Below, piece by piece: positions 25,564 to 34,549 of a stretch of 64,000 nt of DNA (the stretch's first letter is position 1; each line of letters begins with the position of its first letter). The notes under the pieces were generated by a model. The model worked only from the letters and a program-made list of their open reading frames with translations, was not told the DNA's origin and did no database searches. This stretch comes from Lentisphaeria bacterium UBA4640 (GTDB taxonomy: Bacteria; Verrucomicrobiota; Lentisphaeria; Victivallales; UBA1829), in assembly GCA_002405835.1 (NCBI GenBank), contig DHMO01000045.1:133568-197567 (forward strand), read 5' to 3'. The translations under genes and the position numbers were made by a program.

Positions 25564-26466
25564 ATGGATAAAACTCTGGTTCTTCTTGCTGCCGGAATGG
25601 GCAGCCGCTACGGTGGACTCAAGCAGCTTGATGCGCTCGGTCCTCACGGGGAGACTCTGATGGACTATTCGGTTTTTGACGCGGTCCGCGCCGGTTTCAG
25701 CAAAATCGTTTTCATCATCCGCCGCGATATCGAAGCGGATTTCAAACGGGTGATTGGCTCCAAATACGAATCTGTCGCCGATGTGCAGTATGCATTTCAG
25801 GCACTCGATGATCTTCCCGCCGGATTCACGGTTCCCGAAGGACGCGTCAAGCCGTGGGGAACGGGACAGGCGGTCTATGCCGCGCGCAACCTGGTCAAGG
25901 GACCGTTCGCGGTGATCAACGCGGACGATTTTTACGGAGCAGACGGTTTCCGCAAACTTTCCGCAGCGCTTGATTCGGGGAATCCGCAGGAATTCTGCAT
26001 GTGCGGATTTTATCTGGAGAATACGCTCTCGGAAAACGGCTCCGTTTCGCGCGGAATCTGCCAGCTGAACGCGGATCACACGCTCCGCACCGTGGTGGAA
26101 CATACGAAAATCGAACGCAAAAACGGACAGATCGTCAGCACTCTGGAAGACGGCGGCAGCGTCGTTTTCACCGGACGCGAAATCGTTTCCATGAACATGT
26201 GGGGATTCCAGAGTTCCCTGTTCGATGCGCTTGAGACGCAGTTCACCGATTTCCTCAAGGCGCACGGAACGGAGCTCAAAAGCGAGTTCTACATTCCGTT
26301 TGTCGCCGATACGCTTGTCAAGCAGGGCAAAGCGACGGTCAAGGTTCTGACATCCGACGATTCCTGGTTCGGGGTCACCTACCAGGAGGACAAACCTGTC
26401 GTGAAGAGCGGTCTTGAAGCTCTTGTGAAGGCCGGGAAGTATCCGGAAAAACTGTTTCAGGTATGA
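25564..26466 (+). CDS. Sugar-1-phosphate nucleotidyltransferase
   Basis: 300 residues from the ATG at 25564 (AAAGGAG 8 nt upstream). Signature LVLLAAGMGSRYGGLKQL is the NTP-binding loop of the sugar nucleotidyltransferase fold; PWGTGQAVYAAR and VINADDFYG (catalytic metal Asp pair) follow. It should form an NDP-sugar from a sugar-1-phosphate and NTP. The next gene, coupled by an ATGA overlap, encodes a kinase that makes sugar-1-phosphates, which gives a consistent two-step activation. Sugar and nucleotide specificity are unknown. Confidence 0.87.
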   Translation: MDKTLVLLAAGMGSRYGGLKQLDALGPHGETLMDYSVFDAVRAGFSKIVFIIRRDIEADFKRVIGSKYESVADVQYAFQALDDLPAGFTVPEGRVKPWGTGQAVYAARNLVKGPFAVINADDFYGADGFRKLSAALDSGNPQEFCMCGFYLENTLSENGSVSRGICQLNADHTLRTVVEHTKIERKNGQIVSTLEDGGSVVFTGREIVSMNMWGFQSSLFDALETQFTDFLKAHGTELKSEFYIPFVADTLVKQGKATVKVLTSDDSWFGVTYQEDKPVVKSGLEALVKAGKYPEKLFQV

Positions 26467-27560
26467 CGATGAAGACTCAGAAAGATATTGAAAAACTCTG
26501 TGCGAACTTTGCCATTCCCGGCGATTTCGTCTCGGCGGAATCCTACGGAAGCGGACATATCAACGATACCTATGCGGTTGTCTACAGCCAGGCTGGAAGT
26601 CTGATCCGCTACATTCTTCAGCGCATCAACACGGAAATCTTCCGCTATCCGGCTTCGCTCATGGAGAACATCCGCCGCGTGACGGAACATCTGCACCGCA
26701 AATCTTCCGGCTCGCGCAGAACGCTTACTCTTGTACCCGCATATGACGGACGCGTCTGGTTCCGCAACGGAAACGACAACTGCTGGCGTGTCTATCTCTT
26801 CATCGAACATGCGAAAAGCTATGATGTGCTTGAAACGGAAGAGCAGGCGTTCGAGGCGGCGTGGGCGTTCGGCAAGTTCCAGGCGGACCTCGTCGATTTG
26901 CCGGGGCGTCTTACGGAAACAATTCCGGATTTCCACAATACACCCAAACGCATCGCCCAGCTCGAAGAGGCAATCTGCGCCGATTCCTGCGGACGCGTCA
27001 AGAGCGCGGAAGCGGAAATCGAATTCATCCTTTCGCGCAAGGATGAGGCGGATACTCTGCTGAAGCTGAACCGCGAAGGCGCTATTCCGGAGCGCATTAC
27101 ACACAATGACACCAAACTCAACAACGTCCTGATCGACGTTGAAACCGGACACGGCATCTGTGTGATCGACCTTGACACCGTCATGCCCGGACTGGTGCAC
27201 TACGACTTCGGCGACATGGTCCGGACCGGAACCAGTCCCGCCGCCGAGGACGAGCGCGATCTGAGCAAAGTCACCATGCGTTTCCCGATGTTTGAAGCGC
27301 TTCTGCGCGGCTACTGCGCTTCCGCCGGAGCGTTTCTGAATGCGGTTGAACTGGAATACCTTCCGTTCAGCGGCAAACTCATCACTCTGGAGATCGGCAC
27401 GCGCTTCCTCACCGATTATCTTTCGGGCGACACCTATTTCAAAACTCACCGCGAAGGTCATAATCTGGACCGCGCAAGAACCCAGATCGCACTCGTCCGC
27501 TCCATTGAAGAACAGATGGACCGCATGAACGCGCTTGTAAAGGAGATTAAAGCAAAATGA
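26463..27560 (+). CDS. NahK-like anomeric sugar kinase (aminoglycoside phosphotransferase fold)
   Basis: 365 residues. The C-lobe carries the catalytic loop HNDTKLNNVLID and metal-binding IDLDTVMPGLVHYDFGDMVR, near-diagnostic for N-acetylhexosamine 1-kinase (NahK) and its relatives; the N-lobe has SGHINDTYAV as nucleotide loop. NahK phosphorylates GlcNAc or GalNAc at C1 in the lacto-/galacto-N-biose pathway. The start overlaps the upstream stop (ATGA); an ATG two codons later is an alternative. Neighbours are a nucleotidyltransferase and an epimerase, as expected for salvage of a hexose or hexosamine into NDP-sugars. GlcNAc/GalNAc specificity is inferred. Confidence 0.85.
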   Translation: MTMKTQKDIEKLCANFAIPGDFVSAESYGSGHINDTYAVVYSQAGSLIRYILQRINTEIFRYPASLMENIRRVTEHLHRKSSGSRRTLTLVPAYDGRVWFRNGNDNCWRVYLFIEHAKSYDVLETEEQAFEAAWAFGKFQADLVDLPGRLTETIPDFHNTPKRIAQLEEAICADSCGRVKSAEAEIEFILSRKDEADTLLKLNREGAIPERITHNDTKLNNVLIDVETGHGICVIDLDTVMPGLVHYDFGDMVRTGTSPAAEDERDLSKVTMRFPMFEALLRGYCASAGAFLNAVELEYLPFSGKLITLEIGTRFLTDYLSGDTYFKTHREGHNLDRARTQIALVRSIEEQMDRMNALVKEIKAK

Positions 27561-28471
27561 GAATTCTGATTACCGGCGGCGCCGGATTCATCGGCAGCCA
27601 TATCGCGGAGTACTTCAACGGCAAGGCGGAAATCCGCGTGCTGGACAGCCTCCGTTCCGGCTATCTGCACAATCTCGAAGGACTGGATGTGGAGTTCATC
27701 AAGGGGGATGTCCGCGACCGCGCCGCCGTTGCGAAGGCTGTCGAGGGATGCGATTATGTCTTTCATCTCGCGGCAATGATCAGCGTTCCGGAATCCATGT
27801 TCAAAATGGAGGAGTGCGTGGACATCAATGTGAACGGTCTGCTGACCGTCCTTGAGGAGTCCGCGAAAGCCGGAGTGAAGAAACTCTGTTTCAGCACGAG
27901 CGCTGCGATTTACGGAGACAATCCGGTCGTTCCGAAAGTTGAGACGATGATTCCGGAGCCGAAAAGCCCGTACGCAATCACCAAGCTCGACGGGGAATAC
28001 TACTGCAATATTTTCACTCAGACCGGCAAGCTGAAAACGGCGTGTCTGCGCTACTTCAATGTTTTCGGTCCGCGTCAGGATCCGAAGAGCGCATACGCAG
28101 CAGCGGTGCCGATCTTTACGGCAAAAGCCATTGCAAATGAAGATATTACAATTTTCGGTGATGGCGAGCAGACCCGCGATTTCATCTACGTCAAAGACAT
28201 CGTCGAGGCGAATGTCTTCATGGCGATGCACGACTTCACGGGCGTTTACAATATCGCCTACGGCGGCCGCATCACAATCAACGATCTTGTCAAACAGATT
28301 ATGGATGTGACGCATTCGAAGAGCCGGGTTCTGCATCTTGAAGAGCGTCCGGGCGACGTCAAACACTCTATGGCGGGAATCGAAAAACTCAAATCAACGG
28401 GGTTCCGTCCGAAATACGATTTCGCATACGGCATGGAACAGACGATCCGTTTCTTCGCCGGACAGAAGTGA
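27557..28471 (+). CDS. NAD-dependent sugar-nucleotide epimerase (GalE-like)
   Basis: 304 residues, extended SDR. ITGGAGFIGSHIAEYF binds NAD; the active site shows STSAAIYGDNP and YAITKLDGE (Tyr-x3-Lys); GDGEQTRDFIYVKDIV is the substrate region typical of UDP-glucose/UDP-GlcNAc 4-epimerases. AAGGAG lies before the ATG and the start overlaps the kinase stop by 4 bases. Likely interconverts the gluco and galacto forms of the NDP-sugar made by the two preceding enzymes. A terminator follows immediately. Confidence 0.88.
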   Translation: MRILITGGAGFIGSHIAEYFNGKAEIRVLDSLRSGYLHNLEGLDVEFIKGDVRDRAAVAKAVEGCDYVFHLAAMISVPESMFKMEECVDINVNGLLTVLEESAKAGVKKLCFSTSAAIYGDNPVVPKVETMIPEPKSPYAITKLDGEYYCNIFTQTGKLKTACLRYFNVFGPRQDPKSAYAAAVPIFTAKAIANEDITIFGDGEQTRDFIYVKDIVEANVFMAMHDFTGVYNIAYGGRITINDLVKQIMDVTHSKSRVLHLEERPGDVKHSMAGIEKLKSTGFRPKYDFAYGMEQTIRFFAGQK

Positions 28472-28478
28472 TATCCTG

Positions 28479-28509
28479 ACGGGAACTCCGCGGAGTTCCC
28501 GTTTATTTT
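28479..28509 (+). terminator. Rho-independent terminator of the NahK-like operon
   Basis: A 24-bp perfect palindrome (28479-28502, arms ACGGGAACTCCG/CGGAGTTCCCGT) followed by TTATTTT, 8 bp after the epimerase stop. It abuts the stop codon of the convergent asnB-like gene. Confidence 0.8.
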
Positions 28510-30386
28510 CCCGCCTCAAACTTCTGCTTTCTCCACATTTCCAGCGCGAAGAGAACCCAGAGATAATACGCAGTGTTCTTTCGTCCGCTCCAGTGATCTT
28601 CGAGAAGGGAACGGACATATTCCGGCTGGAAGCCCCATTCCCGGTGCAGCTTTTCCGGATTCAGCAGCTCGCCAGCTTCCGCCTTCAGGTCTCCTCTGAA
28701 CCAGTCTCCGATCGGTGAAGAGAAGCCCTGTTTGGGACGGTCCCACAGAGCGTGCGGGACGTAACGCTCCAGCACTTTCTTCAGAACCAGCTTGCCGCCA
28801 AGTTTGCGGTCATACTTGTAATGGAACGGCAGGGCGTTGGCGAACTCCACAATCCGGTGATCCAGCAGGGGCGGGCGCACTTCCAGCGAATGCGCCATGC
28901 TTGCGCGGTCGACTTTGCAGCAGATGTCGTCCGGAAGATACTCCGCCATGTCCAGAAACGCCGCGATGTAACGGGACGGCACCTGATTTTTCAGACGGTT
29001 CAGGACTTTCCGCAGTTCAAAGGTCGACGAGGCGAAGGGGCGTCCGGTCAGGCGTTCGAAATTCAGCCAGTTGAAGACGCCGGACATGACTCCGTATGCG
29101 TCATCCATGCGGTCAAACGCAACGGCCTTGCCGCATTTGCCGAGGTAATTCCAGCCGAAAATTCGGTGCAGAAGACCGCCGCCCAGGCGCCGCAGAAGAC
29201 GCGGAACCCGTTCGTCAATCCGGGCGACATTCCACAATGCCGGCAGATTGTTGTATCCGAAAAACAGCTCGTCGCCTCCGTCGCCGGAAAGTGCGGTTGT
29301 GACCTGTTTCCGCGCCACGGCGGAAAGCAGAAAGGTCGGCAGGGCGGAGTCGTCGCCGTAGGGTTCGTCATACAGTTCCGGAAGTTTCAGCAGAATCTCG
29401 AACAGCTCTTTCCGGGTCATGATTTCGCTGGTGTGATCTGTCCCCAGATAATCCGCAATCTGCCGGGCATAAGGGCTTTCGTCTTCGCGGGCCGATTCAA
29501 AACCGATCGTGAAGGTCTTCAGTTTGCGTCCGCCGAGCTGACGCTGGGCAATGGCGCAAATCAGGGTCGAGTCGATCCCTCCGGAAAGGAACGCGCCCAG
29601 CGGAACATCCGACATCAGTTCTTCCCGCACGGCAGCGTTCAGCAGACGGTCCAGTTCATCCGCGGCGTCCTCGAGCGAGCCGGAAAATTTCGTTTCGGGA
29701 ACCTCGATCCGCCAGTACGTTTCCGTGCGGCATCCGCCGTTCTCGAAAACCGCATATTCGCCCGGCGCGACTTTGTGCACATCGCGGTAAATGCTCAGCG
29801 GCGACGGAATATAACGCAGATAGAGATACTGGTCAAGCGCGGAGGAATTGAGTTCTCCGCGGAATTCCGGACACGCCGCGATGGCTTTGAGTTCGGAGGC
29901 GAAAAGCAGTTCTCCGTTCCGAATCTGATAATAGAGCGGTTTGATTCCCATGCGGTCGCGGAGCAGGAACAGACGCGGCGTTGCGGTCCGGCGGTCCCAG
30001 ATCGCGGCGGCGTACATTCCGCGCAGACGGTTGAAGAACGCTTCGCCTTCGAACCGGAACCCCCAGAGCAGGACTTCTGAATCGGAATCGGAGCGGAATT
30101 GCGCTCCCTGTTTTTCGAGTCCGGAGCGCAGTTCGCGGTAATTGTAAATTTCGCCGTTGACCGCGACGGCAACTTTCCGGTCGGGCGTGACGAACGGCTG
30201 TTTTCCCGCTTCGGAGAGGTCGAGAATGCTCAGTCGGCGATGTCCCATCCAGAGTTTGCATCCGGTCTCATAATCGGAATACCATCCCTCCTGATCCGGT
30301 CCGCGGTGCTGAAGAGTCTCCAGCGCCGTCCGCATCGCCGTCTCATCGGGAACCGTCTTCCCCGCAAAACCGAAAATTCCGCACAT
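28503..30386 (-). CDS. asnB: Asparagine synthase-type amidotransferase (glutamine-hydrolysing)
   Basis: 627 residues. Starts MCGIFGF, so Cys2 is the glutaminase nucleophile; RLSILDLSEAGKQPF and NGEIYNYREL complete the Ntn domain (about 1-200). The synthetase domain has the PP-loop GAFLSGGIDSTLICA and LSGDGGDELFFGYN. AsnB proper makes asparagine; close relatives in polysaccharide clusters amidate uronic acids or other carboxylates. It is the last gene of a minus-strand operon with a uronate epimerase and three glycosyltransferases, favouring the second role (inference). AGGGAGG lies 7 nt before the start. Confidence 0.88.
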   Translation of the reverse strand: MCGIFGFAGKTVPDETAMRTALETLQHRGPDQEGWYSDYETGCKLWMGHRRLSILDLSEAGKQPFVTPDRKVAVAVNGEIYNYRELRSGLEKQGAQFRSDSDSEVLLWGFRFEGEAFFNRLRGMYAAAIWDRRTATPRLFLLRDRMGIKPLYYQIRNGELLFASELKAIAACPEFRGELNSSALDQYLYLRYIPSPLSIYRDVHKVAPGEYAVFENGGCRTETYWRIEVPETKFSGSLEDAADELDRLLNAAVREELMSDVPLGAFLSGGIDSTLICAIAQRQLGGRKLKTFTIGFESAREDESPYARQIADYLGTDHTSEIMTRKELFEILLKLPELYDEPYGDDSALPTFLLSAVARKQVTTALSGDGGDELFFGYNNLPALWNVARIDERVPRLLRRLGGGLLHRIFGWNYLGKCGKAVAFDRMDDAYGVMSGVFNWLNFERLTGRPFASSTFELRKVLNRLKNQVPSRYIAAFLDMAEYLPDDICCKVDRASMAHSLEVRPPLLDHRIVEFANALPFHYKYDRKLGGKLVLKKVLERYVPHALWDRPKQGFSSPIGDWFRGDLKAEAGELLNPEKLHREWGFQPEYVRSLLEDHWSGRKNTAYYLWVLFALEMWRKQKFEAGK

Positions 30387-30399
30387 GATTCAGCCTCCC

Positions 30400-31368
30400 T
30401 TAAAATAATTGATCCCGCAAAAGCGCACGCCAACCGATTCCAAGCTGAAAATAATCCCGCAACAAGGCAGGGGTCAAAGCTAGAAAACGGAAGGGGCGTG
30501 GAAAAGAGCGAAGATGTTTACGTGCGTGGAAATAGTTGTTGCATTGGGTTAGAATATCCATATTAGTAAGTGGGATTTTCTGCAAATCGACAGTCAGAGA
30601 AAAGAGGCCATTCAACATTAAGACAGTCTGCTCAAAGTCGTCAGAACCAGAAGATACTTTTTTTAAGCGGTGAACAATACTGAAGCGAGTTTTTTGAAAT
30701 TCCGGAGATGAAACATTGTTGTCATGGATTCTGTATAAAGTCAATTTTTGGTTGTCGTATTTCAAAACATTAAGCAAGGAGGCCGTTTGTGTTAGCCAAA
30801 GGTCATGGAAACGATAGGTTGATGGAATTCTCAAAAAAATATTTCTGAAAGTTTTTTTCATCGCGATATTATGTCCTGAAAAATTAATTCTCTGATATAA
30901 AATATTTCGAAAGAGCATTTCCGGAGTTTGTGATTCTTTTATATATTTTTCAGCATAGCTCAACAAGGACTCTTGGTAGTATTTGAGTTCCTTATTGACC
31001 ATAAAACTGTTGCACACGGCGACTTGGCAAGTTGAATCCTGTTCCAGAATTGCCGCTAGTTTTTCGATTTTCTCCGGTAGCCAGACGTCATCCTGATCGC
31101 AGAAAAAAATGAAATCGCCTGTTGCCGCTTTCGCCAAATGCACGAAGTTCTGCACAACGCCAAGTCGCGGAGTATTCCGGAAATACTTCAATTCACCTGT
31201 GTAATGAGAACGGACCGCTTCCACTGCAAGAAAGGTTTTATCGTCAGAGGAATCGTCGCCAATTAGAATTTCATCCGGAATACGCGTCTGCTTGAACAGA
31301 CTTTTCAGCTGTTCTCCGATATATTTTTCGCCATGGTAGGCGGCGAGGACGACGGAAATTTTATTCAT
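30400..31368 (-). CDS. Glycosyltransferase family 2 protein
   Basis: 322 residues from the ATG at 31368, which overlaps the end of the upstream gene by 8 bases. GT-A fold: ISVVLAAYHGEKYIGEQLKSL, IGDDSSDDKT, and the metal-binding CDQDDVWLPEK, the pattern of rhamnosyl- and related transferases of O-antigen or capsule clusters. Residues ~100-320 are family-variable. No membrane helix. The region is AT-richer than its surroundings, typical of exchanged surface-polysaccharide genes. Acceptor and donor unknown. Confidence 0.85.
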   Translation of the reverse strand: MNKISVVLAAYHGEKYIGEQLKSLFKQTRIPDEILIGDDSSDDKTFLAVEAVRSHYTGELKYFRNTPRLGVVQNFVHLAKAATGDFIFFCDQDDVWLPEKIEKLAAILEQDSTCQVAVCNSFMVNKELKYYQESLLSYAEKYIKESQTPEMLFRNILYQRINFSGHNIAMKKTFRNIFLRIPSTYRFHDLWLTQTASLLNVLKYDNQKLTLYRIHDNNVSSPEFQKTRFSIVHRLKKVSSGSDDFEQTVLMLNGLFSLTVDLQKIPLTNMDILTQCNNYFHARKHLRSFPRPFRFLALTPALLRDYFQLGIGWRALLRDQLF

Positions 31369-32149
31369 GGTTTTCCCATCGACTCCAAGATATTCCATGA
31401 GAGATGTAATAGATCTTTAAGAATGCAATTAAAATATAACTTTCTACGACTTTCGCAAAAGAGGCTTTGTATACGACGCCTTCCTGATGGATATGAGGAC
31501 GCTTATGAGTGGAATAAAAATCTTTGCCCCAAAGAATTTCCGGCTGTAAATTTACTTTCCAGAGTGCATAATTGGCACTCATTTGATCGCGTTGACAATA
31601 TTGAGAATAGGTTTCCCACCATTTTTTCGAAAAAGCAATTACATGAGAATCATTATGCTTTCGGAATATAGCACACCCACAGCAAAGTCCATTATGTTCC
31701 GGATATTTTTCTTTTACCAACAGGCGAACCATTCGAAAAACATCCCATTGAACACGAAGTCCTCCACGTACTTCGCCGACTAAGCAATGCGCTTCCTGAT
31801 AAATACAGTCTCTTATCGGATGAACAATCATTGCACACGCAACATTTTGGTGCATGAGTCTTTGACTCTTTTCTAACAAATCTTCTGTAATTCTTTGGTT
31901 TGCATCAATGTACAAGCTAAAGTCATAGTCCGGTAAAAGCCGGTGCGGATTTAATTTTGGAAATCTGCTTTCACGAACTCTGTTTGAATTTGTGTAACCA
32001 AATTTACGGACTTTCCAGACCCCGATATGGTCGTGTGGTATATCGTTGCTGAAACAGATGTAGTCAAAGTCGTCAGAAATATATTCCGGTTGTTGCAGAT
32101 TGTCATATTTTCCGACTAGAACTGTGTACACAGCCATTCTTTTTTGCAT
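31361..32149 (-). CDS. Glycosyltransferase domain protein (DUF616/TOD1-like)
   Basis: 262 residues. YTVLVGKYDNLQQPE at the N-terminus, YICFSNDI, and DFSLYIDANQRI with a DxD-like element, then CAMIVHPIRDCIYQEA and RDQMSANYAL match the glycosyltransferase domain formerly DUF616, found in plant TOD1/MUCI70 and in bacterial capsule loci. A start four codons downstream (32137) is possible; neither has a strong ribosome site. Codon use is AT-rich relative to its flanks. Probably adds a sugar to the surface polysaccharide made by this operon; specificity unknown. Confidence 0.72.
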   Translation of the reverse strand: MQKRMAVYTVLVGKYDNLQQPEYISDDFDYICFSNDIPHDHIGVWKVRKFGYTNSNRVRESRFPKLNPHRLLPDYDFSLYIDANQRITEDLLEKSQRLMHQNVACAMIVHPIRDCIYQEAHCLVGEVRGGLRVQWDVFRMVRLLVKEKYPEHNGLCCGCAIFRKHNDSHVIAFSKKWWETYSQYCQRDQMSANYALWKVNLQPEILWGKDFYSTHKRPHIHQEGVVYKASFAKVVESYILIAFLKIYYISHGISWSRWENHE

Positions 32150-32199
32150 TTTATGACTTCTTTTAGGTTTTTTTGAGGTTTAACTTCAGTTCAAGATAC

Positions 32200-33213
32200 T
32201 TATTCTCCATAGAATCCGCGGTACCAGTCCACGAAGTTTTTTACGCCGAGCTCCAGAGGAGTCGAGGGCAGAAAGTCGTAATCGCGCTTCAATTTGGAGG
32301 TGTCCGACCATGTGCGGTACATGTCACCGGGCTGCAGGGGCAATAACTCCAATTGCGCCGTTTTCTGTGTTGCATGTTCCACGGCATGGACGAAGTCACG
32401 CAGGCCGACCGGATGACCGTTGCCGATGTTGTAGACCCGGAACGGAATCTGATCCGCACGGCACAACGGTTTCAGCAGAACCCGGACAACGCCTTCCACA
32501 ATGTCGTCGATGTAGGTGAAGTCCCGCTGCATGTCGCCGTGGTTGTACAGCGGAATCGGGGTTCCGTTCAGGACTGCGCGGGTGAATTTGAACAAGGCCA
32601 TGTCCGGGCGTCCCCACGGACCGTATACCGTGAAAAAACGCAGACCGGTCGACGGGATCCCGAAGAGAGATGCGTAGGAACAGGTCATCAGTTCACTGCT
32701 CTTTTTCGTTGCGGCGTAAAGACTTACCGGATTCGCCAGCGGGTCGTCCTCGCGGAACGGGATATTCGGCGAACTGCCGTAGATGCTTGAACTCGAGGCG
32801 AAAACAAAATGTTCCACCGGGTTGTCACGGCATCCTTCCAGGACGTTGAAGAAACCGTCGATGTTGCTCTGGATGTAGACAGACGGATTTTCCACACTGT
32901 AGCGCACGCCTGCCTGTGCGGCCAGGTGACAGACGGCGTCGAACTTTTCCTTGTGGAAGAGCTTGACCATCGCGGCGGCGTCTTCCAGATTCAGCTGGCA
33001 GAAGCGTCCGCCGAGCGGAGATTCAATCATGCGTCCGTAGGCGATGTTTTCGGGCTCGAAACCGCATTCCTTCAGGCGGGCGAGCTTCAGATTGACGTCA
33101 TAATAGTTGTTCAGATTGTCGATGCCGAGTACGTCGTATCCCATGGCGGTCAGGCGGCGGTAAAGATGAAAGCCGATGAATCCGGCGGAGCCTGTAACCA
33201 GTATTTTTTTCAT
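32200..33213 (-). CDS. UDP-glucuronate 4-epimerase-like NAD-dependent epimerase
   Basis: 337 residues, extended SDR. ILVTGSAGFIGFHLYRRL binds NAD; GIDNLNNYYDVNLKLARL is the characteristic loop of the CapI/LspL type of UDP-glucuronate 4-epimerases; catalytic SSSSIYGSSP and YAATKKSSE; RFFTVYGPWGRPDMALFKF further supports the uronate subgroup. It should make UDP-galacturonate from UDP-glucuronate in the cytosol. The start overlaps the GT4 stop by 4 bases. Its UDP-uronate product fits the downstream AsnB-type enzyme. Confidence 0.88.
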   Translation of the reverse strand: MKKILVTGSAGFIGFHLYRRLTAMGYDVLGIDNLNNYYDVNLKLARLKECGFEPENIAYGRMIESPLGGRFCQLNLEDAAAMVKLFHKEKFDAVCHLAAQAGVRYSVENPSVYIQSNIDGFFNVLEGCRDNPVEHFVFASSSSIYGSSPNIPFREDDPLANPVSLYAATKKSSELMTCSYASLFGIPSTGLRFFTVYGPWGRPDMALFKFTRAVLNGTPIPLYNHGDMQRDFTYIDDIVEGVVRVLLKPLCRADQIPFRVYNIGNGHPVGLRDFVHAVEHATQKTAQLELLPLQPGDMYRTWSDTSKLKRDYDFLPSTPLELGVKNFVDWYRGFYGE

Positions 33214-34310
33214 GATCCGCGCTCCGTCAGCTGTCCGAAGAGCTGTCTGAATTGAGTTTTCACTTTATCAATCGAATGGTTGGTGCGGACATATTCAAAT
33301 GCCTGCGCGCCAAGACGTTCGGCGAGCGCTGGATCGGACGCCGTGCGGAGCAGCTGTGCCGCCGCGGTCTCCGTGTCGCCGACGGGAAAGAGAAGTCCCG
33401 TTTTTTCCGGGAAGATCACTTCGTTTGTGCCGTCGACATCGCTTGCGACGATGGGCAGACCCGCCGCCATTGCTTCCAGGAGGACGTTGTCGAGCGGAGC
33501 CCAGTGAGCGGTATGCAGCATGACGTCCGCCGCCTGATAGACGATTTCGACATCCTTGCGGAAGGGGAGGAATCGCACATGTTTTTCGATTCCGAGCTCT
33601 GCGGCCTGTTTCTGCAGATCCGGCTTGAGCGGACCGTCCCCGATCAGGAGAAAGAGAAGATCCGGATTCTGTTTCAGTGCGACGGGCGCGGCGGAAATGA
33701 AATCCTTCTGAGCCTTCTGAGGTGAAAAGCGTCCGACATTGAGCACAAGAATTTTTTCATCCGGAATCTCCAGCATGCGCCGGGCGTTCCGTTTGTTTTC
33801 CGGATGATGAAAGCGTTCCGTTTCGACGAAATTGCGCACCACGACCAGTTTTTTCTGCGGGACGCCGCGGGCGAGCAGCTGTTTTTCGATGGCGCCGGAA
33901 ACGGCTAAGGCTTTGGTGTTCAAAGAGGTGCAGATGCGGTCGATCCAGGGATGACTGCACCAGCCTTTGACGTTTCCGACTCTGGACATGTTGATGCGCT
34001 CGATGCAGGGAATGTTCATCAGTCTGGCGATTCCTGCGATGAGGCGTCCGGCATGCAGGTAAATCAAATCCGGTCTGCACCGGCGGATTTCCTGTATGAC
34101 CGCCCAGACTGTCCAGGGGTTGCGCATGGAAAAACTCATCAGACGGCAGGGAATTCCGCGCTGTTCGAGCGCCGCGCGAAGCGGTCCGTCCTGAAAGAGA
34201 AGCACGGAAAAGGAAATATCGCCGTCGGGCGCAAAGGCATCCATGAGTTTGAGGAGGAAAACCTGGCTTCCGCCGAGTTCTCCGTAAGTGACGGGAACCA
34301 GAATTTTCAT
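33210..34310 (-). CDS. Glycosyltransferase family 4 protein
   Basis: 366 residues, GT-B fold. VTYGELGGSQVFLLKLMDAF forms the N-terminal domain; the C-terminal domain has VLNVGRFSPQKAQKDFI, LLIGDGPLKPDLQ and the EALAAG-like donor site LLEAMAAGLPIVASDVDGTNE. Retaining glycosyltransferase, probably the first dedicated enzyme of the surface-glycan operon. GAAGGAG lies about 12 nt before the start. A promoter lies about 100 bp upstream. Confidence 0.9.
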   Translation of the reverse strand: MKILVPVTYGELGGSQVFLLKLMDAFAPDGDISFSVLLFQDGPLRAALEQRGIPCRLMSFSMRNPWTVWAVIQEIRRCRPDLIYLHAGRLIAGIARLMNIPCIERINMSRVGNVKGWCSHPWIDRICTSLNTKALAVSGAIEKQLLARGVPQKKLVVVRNFVETERFHHPENKRNARRMLEIPDEKILVLNVGRFSPQKAQKDFISAAPVALKQNPDLLFLLIGDGPLKPDLQKQAAELGIEKHVRFLPFRKDVEIVYQAADVMLHTAHWAPLDNVLLEAMAAGLPIVASDVDGTNEVIFPEKTGLLFPVGDTETAAAQLLRTASDPALAERLGAQAFEYVRTNHSIDKVKTQFRQLFGQLTERGS

Positions 34311-34408
34311 GATGAACGTTTTCTCCTTCCGGAGAAAAATTCCGTATGTGAACAGTTCATGCGGTTCCCTTCTGCTTTAAGTGTCCGAGAGTTAAAAACG
34401 ATACGGGG

Positions 34409-34437
34409 AATATACACGTGAATACTTCAAAATACAA
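34409..34437 (-). promoter_or_regulatory. Promoter of the surface-polysaccharide operon
   Basis: On the minus strand TTGTAT and TATATT are separated by 17 bp, about 100 bp before the GT4 gene; the leader between them holds no open frame of note. Confidence 0.55.
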
Positions 34438-34484
34438 GAGAAAATTGCAGTCATTCTCAACTTTTCCGGCATTTTCATGGAGGT

Positions 34485-34524
34485 GGAAAAGAAAGCGCCC
34501 CGGTTCTTGAGGGAGCCGGGGCGC
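34485..34524 (-). terminator. Rho-independent terminator of the SDR gene
   Basis: A 9-bp GC-only stem (GCGCCCCGG / CCGGGGCGC) with a 12-nt loop is followed on the minus strand by TTTCTTTTCC, 25 bp past the stop of the thioester-reductase-like gene. Confidence 0.85.
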
Positions 34525-34549
34525 GGAGTCTTGAACGGAAGGTTCCGGA

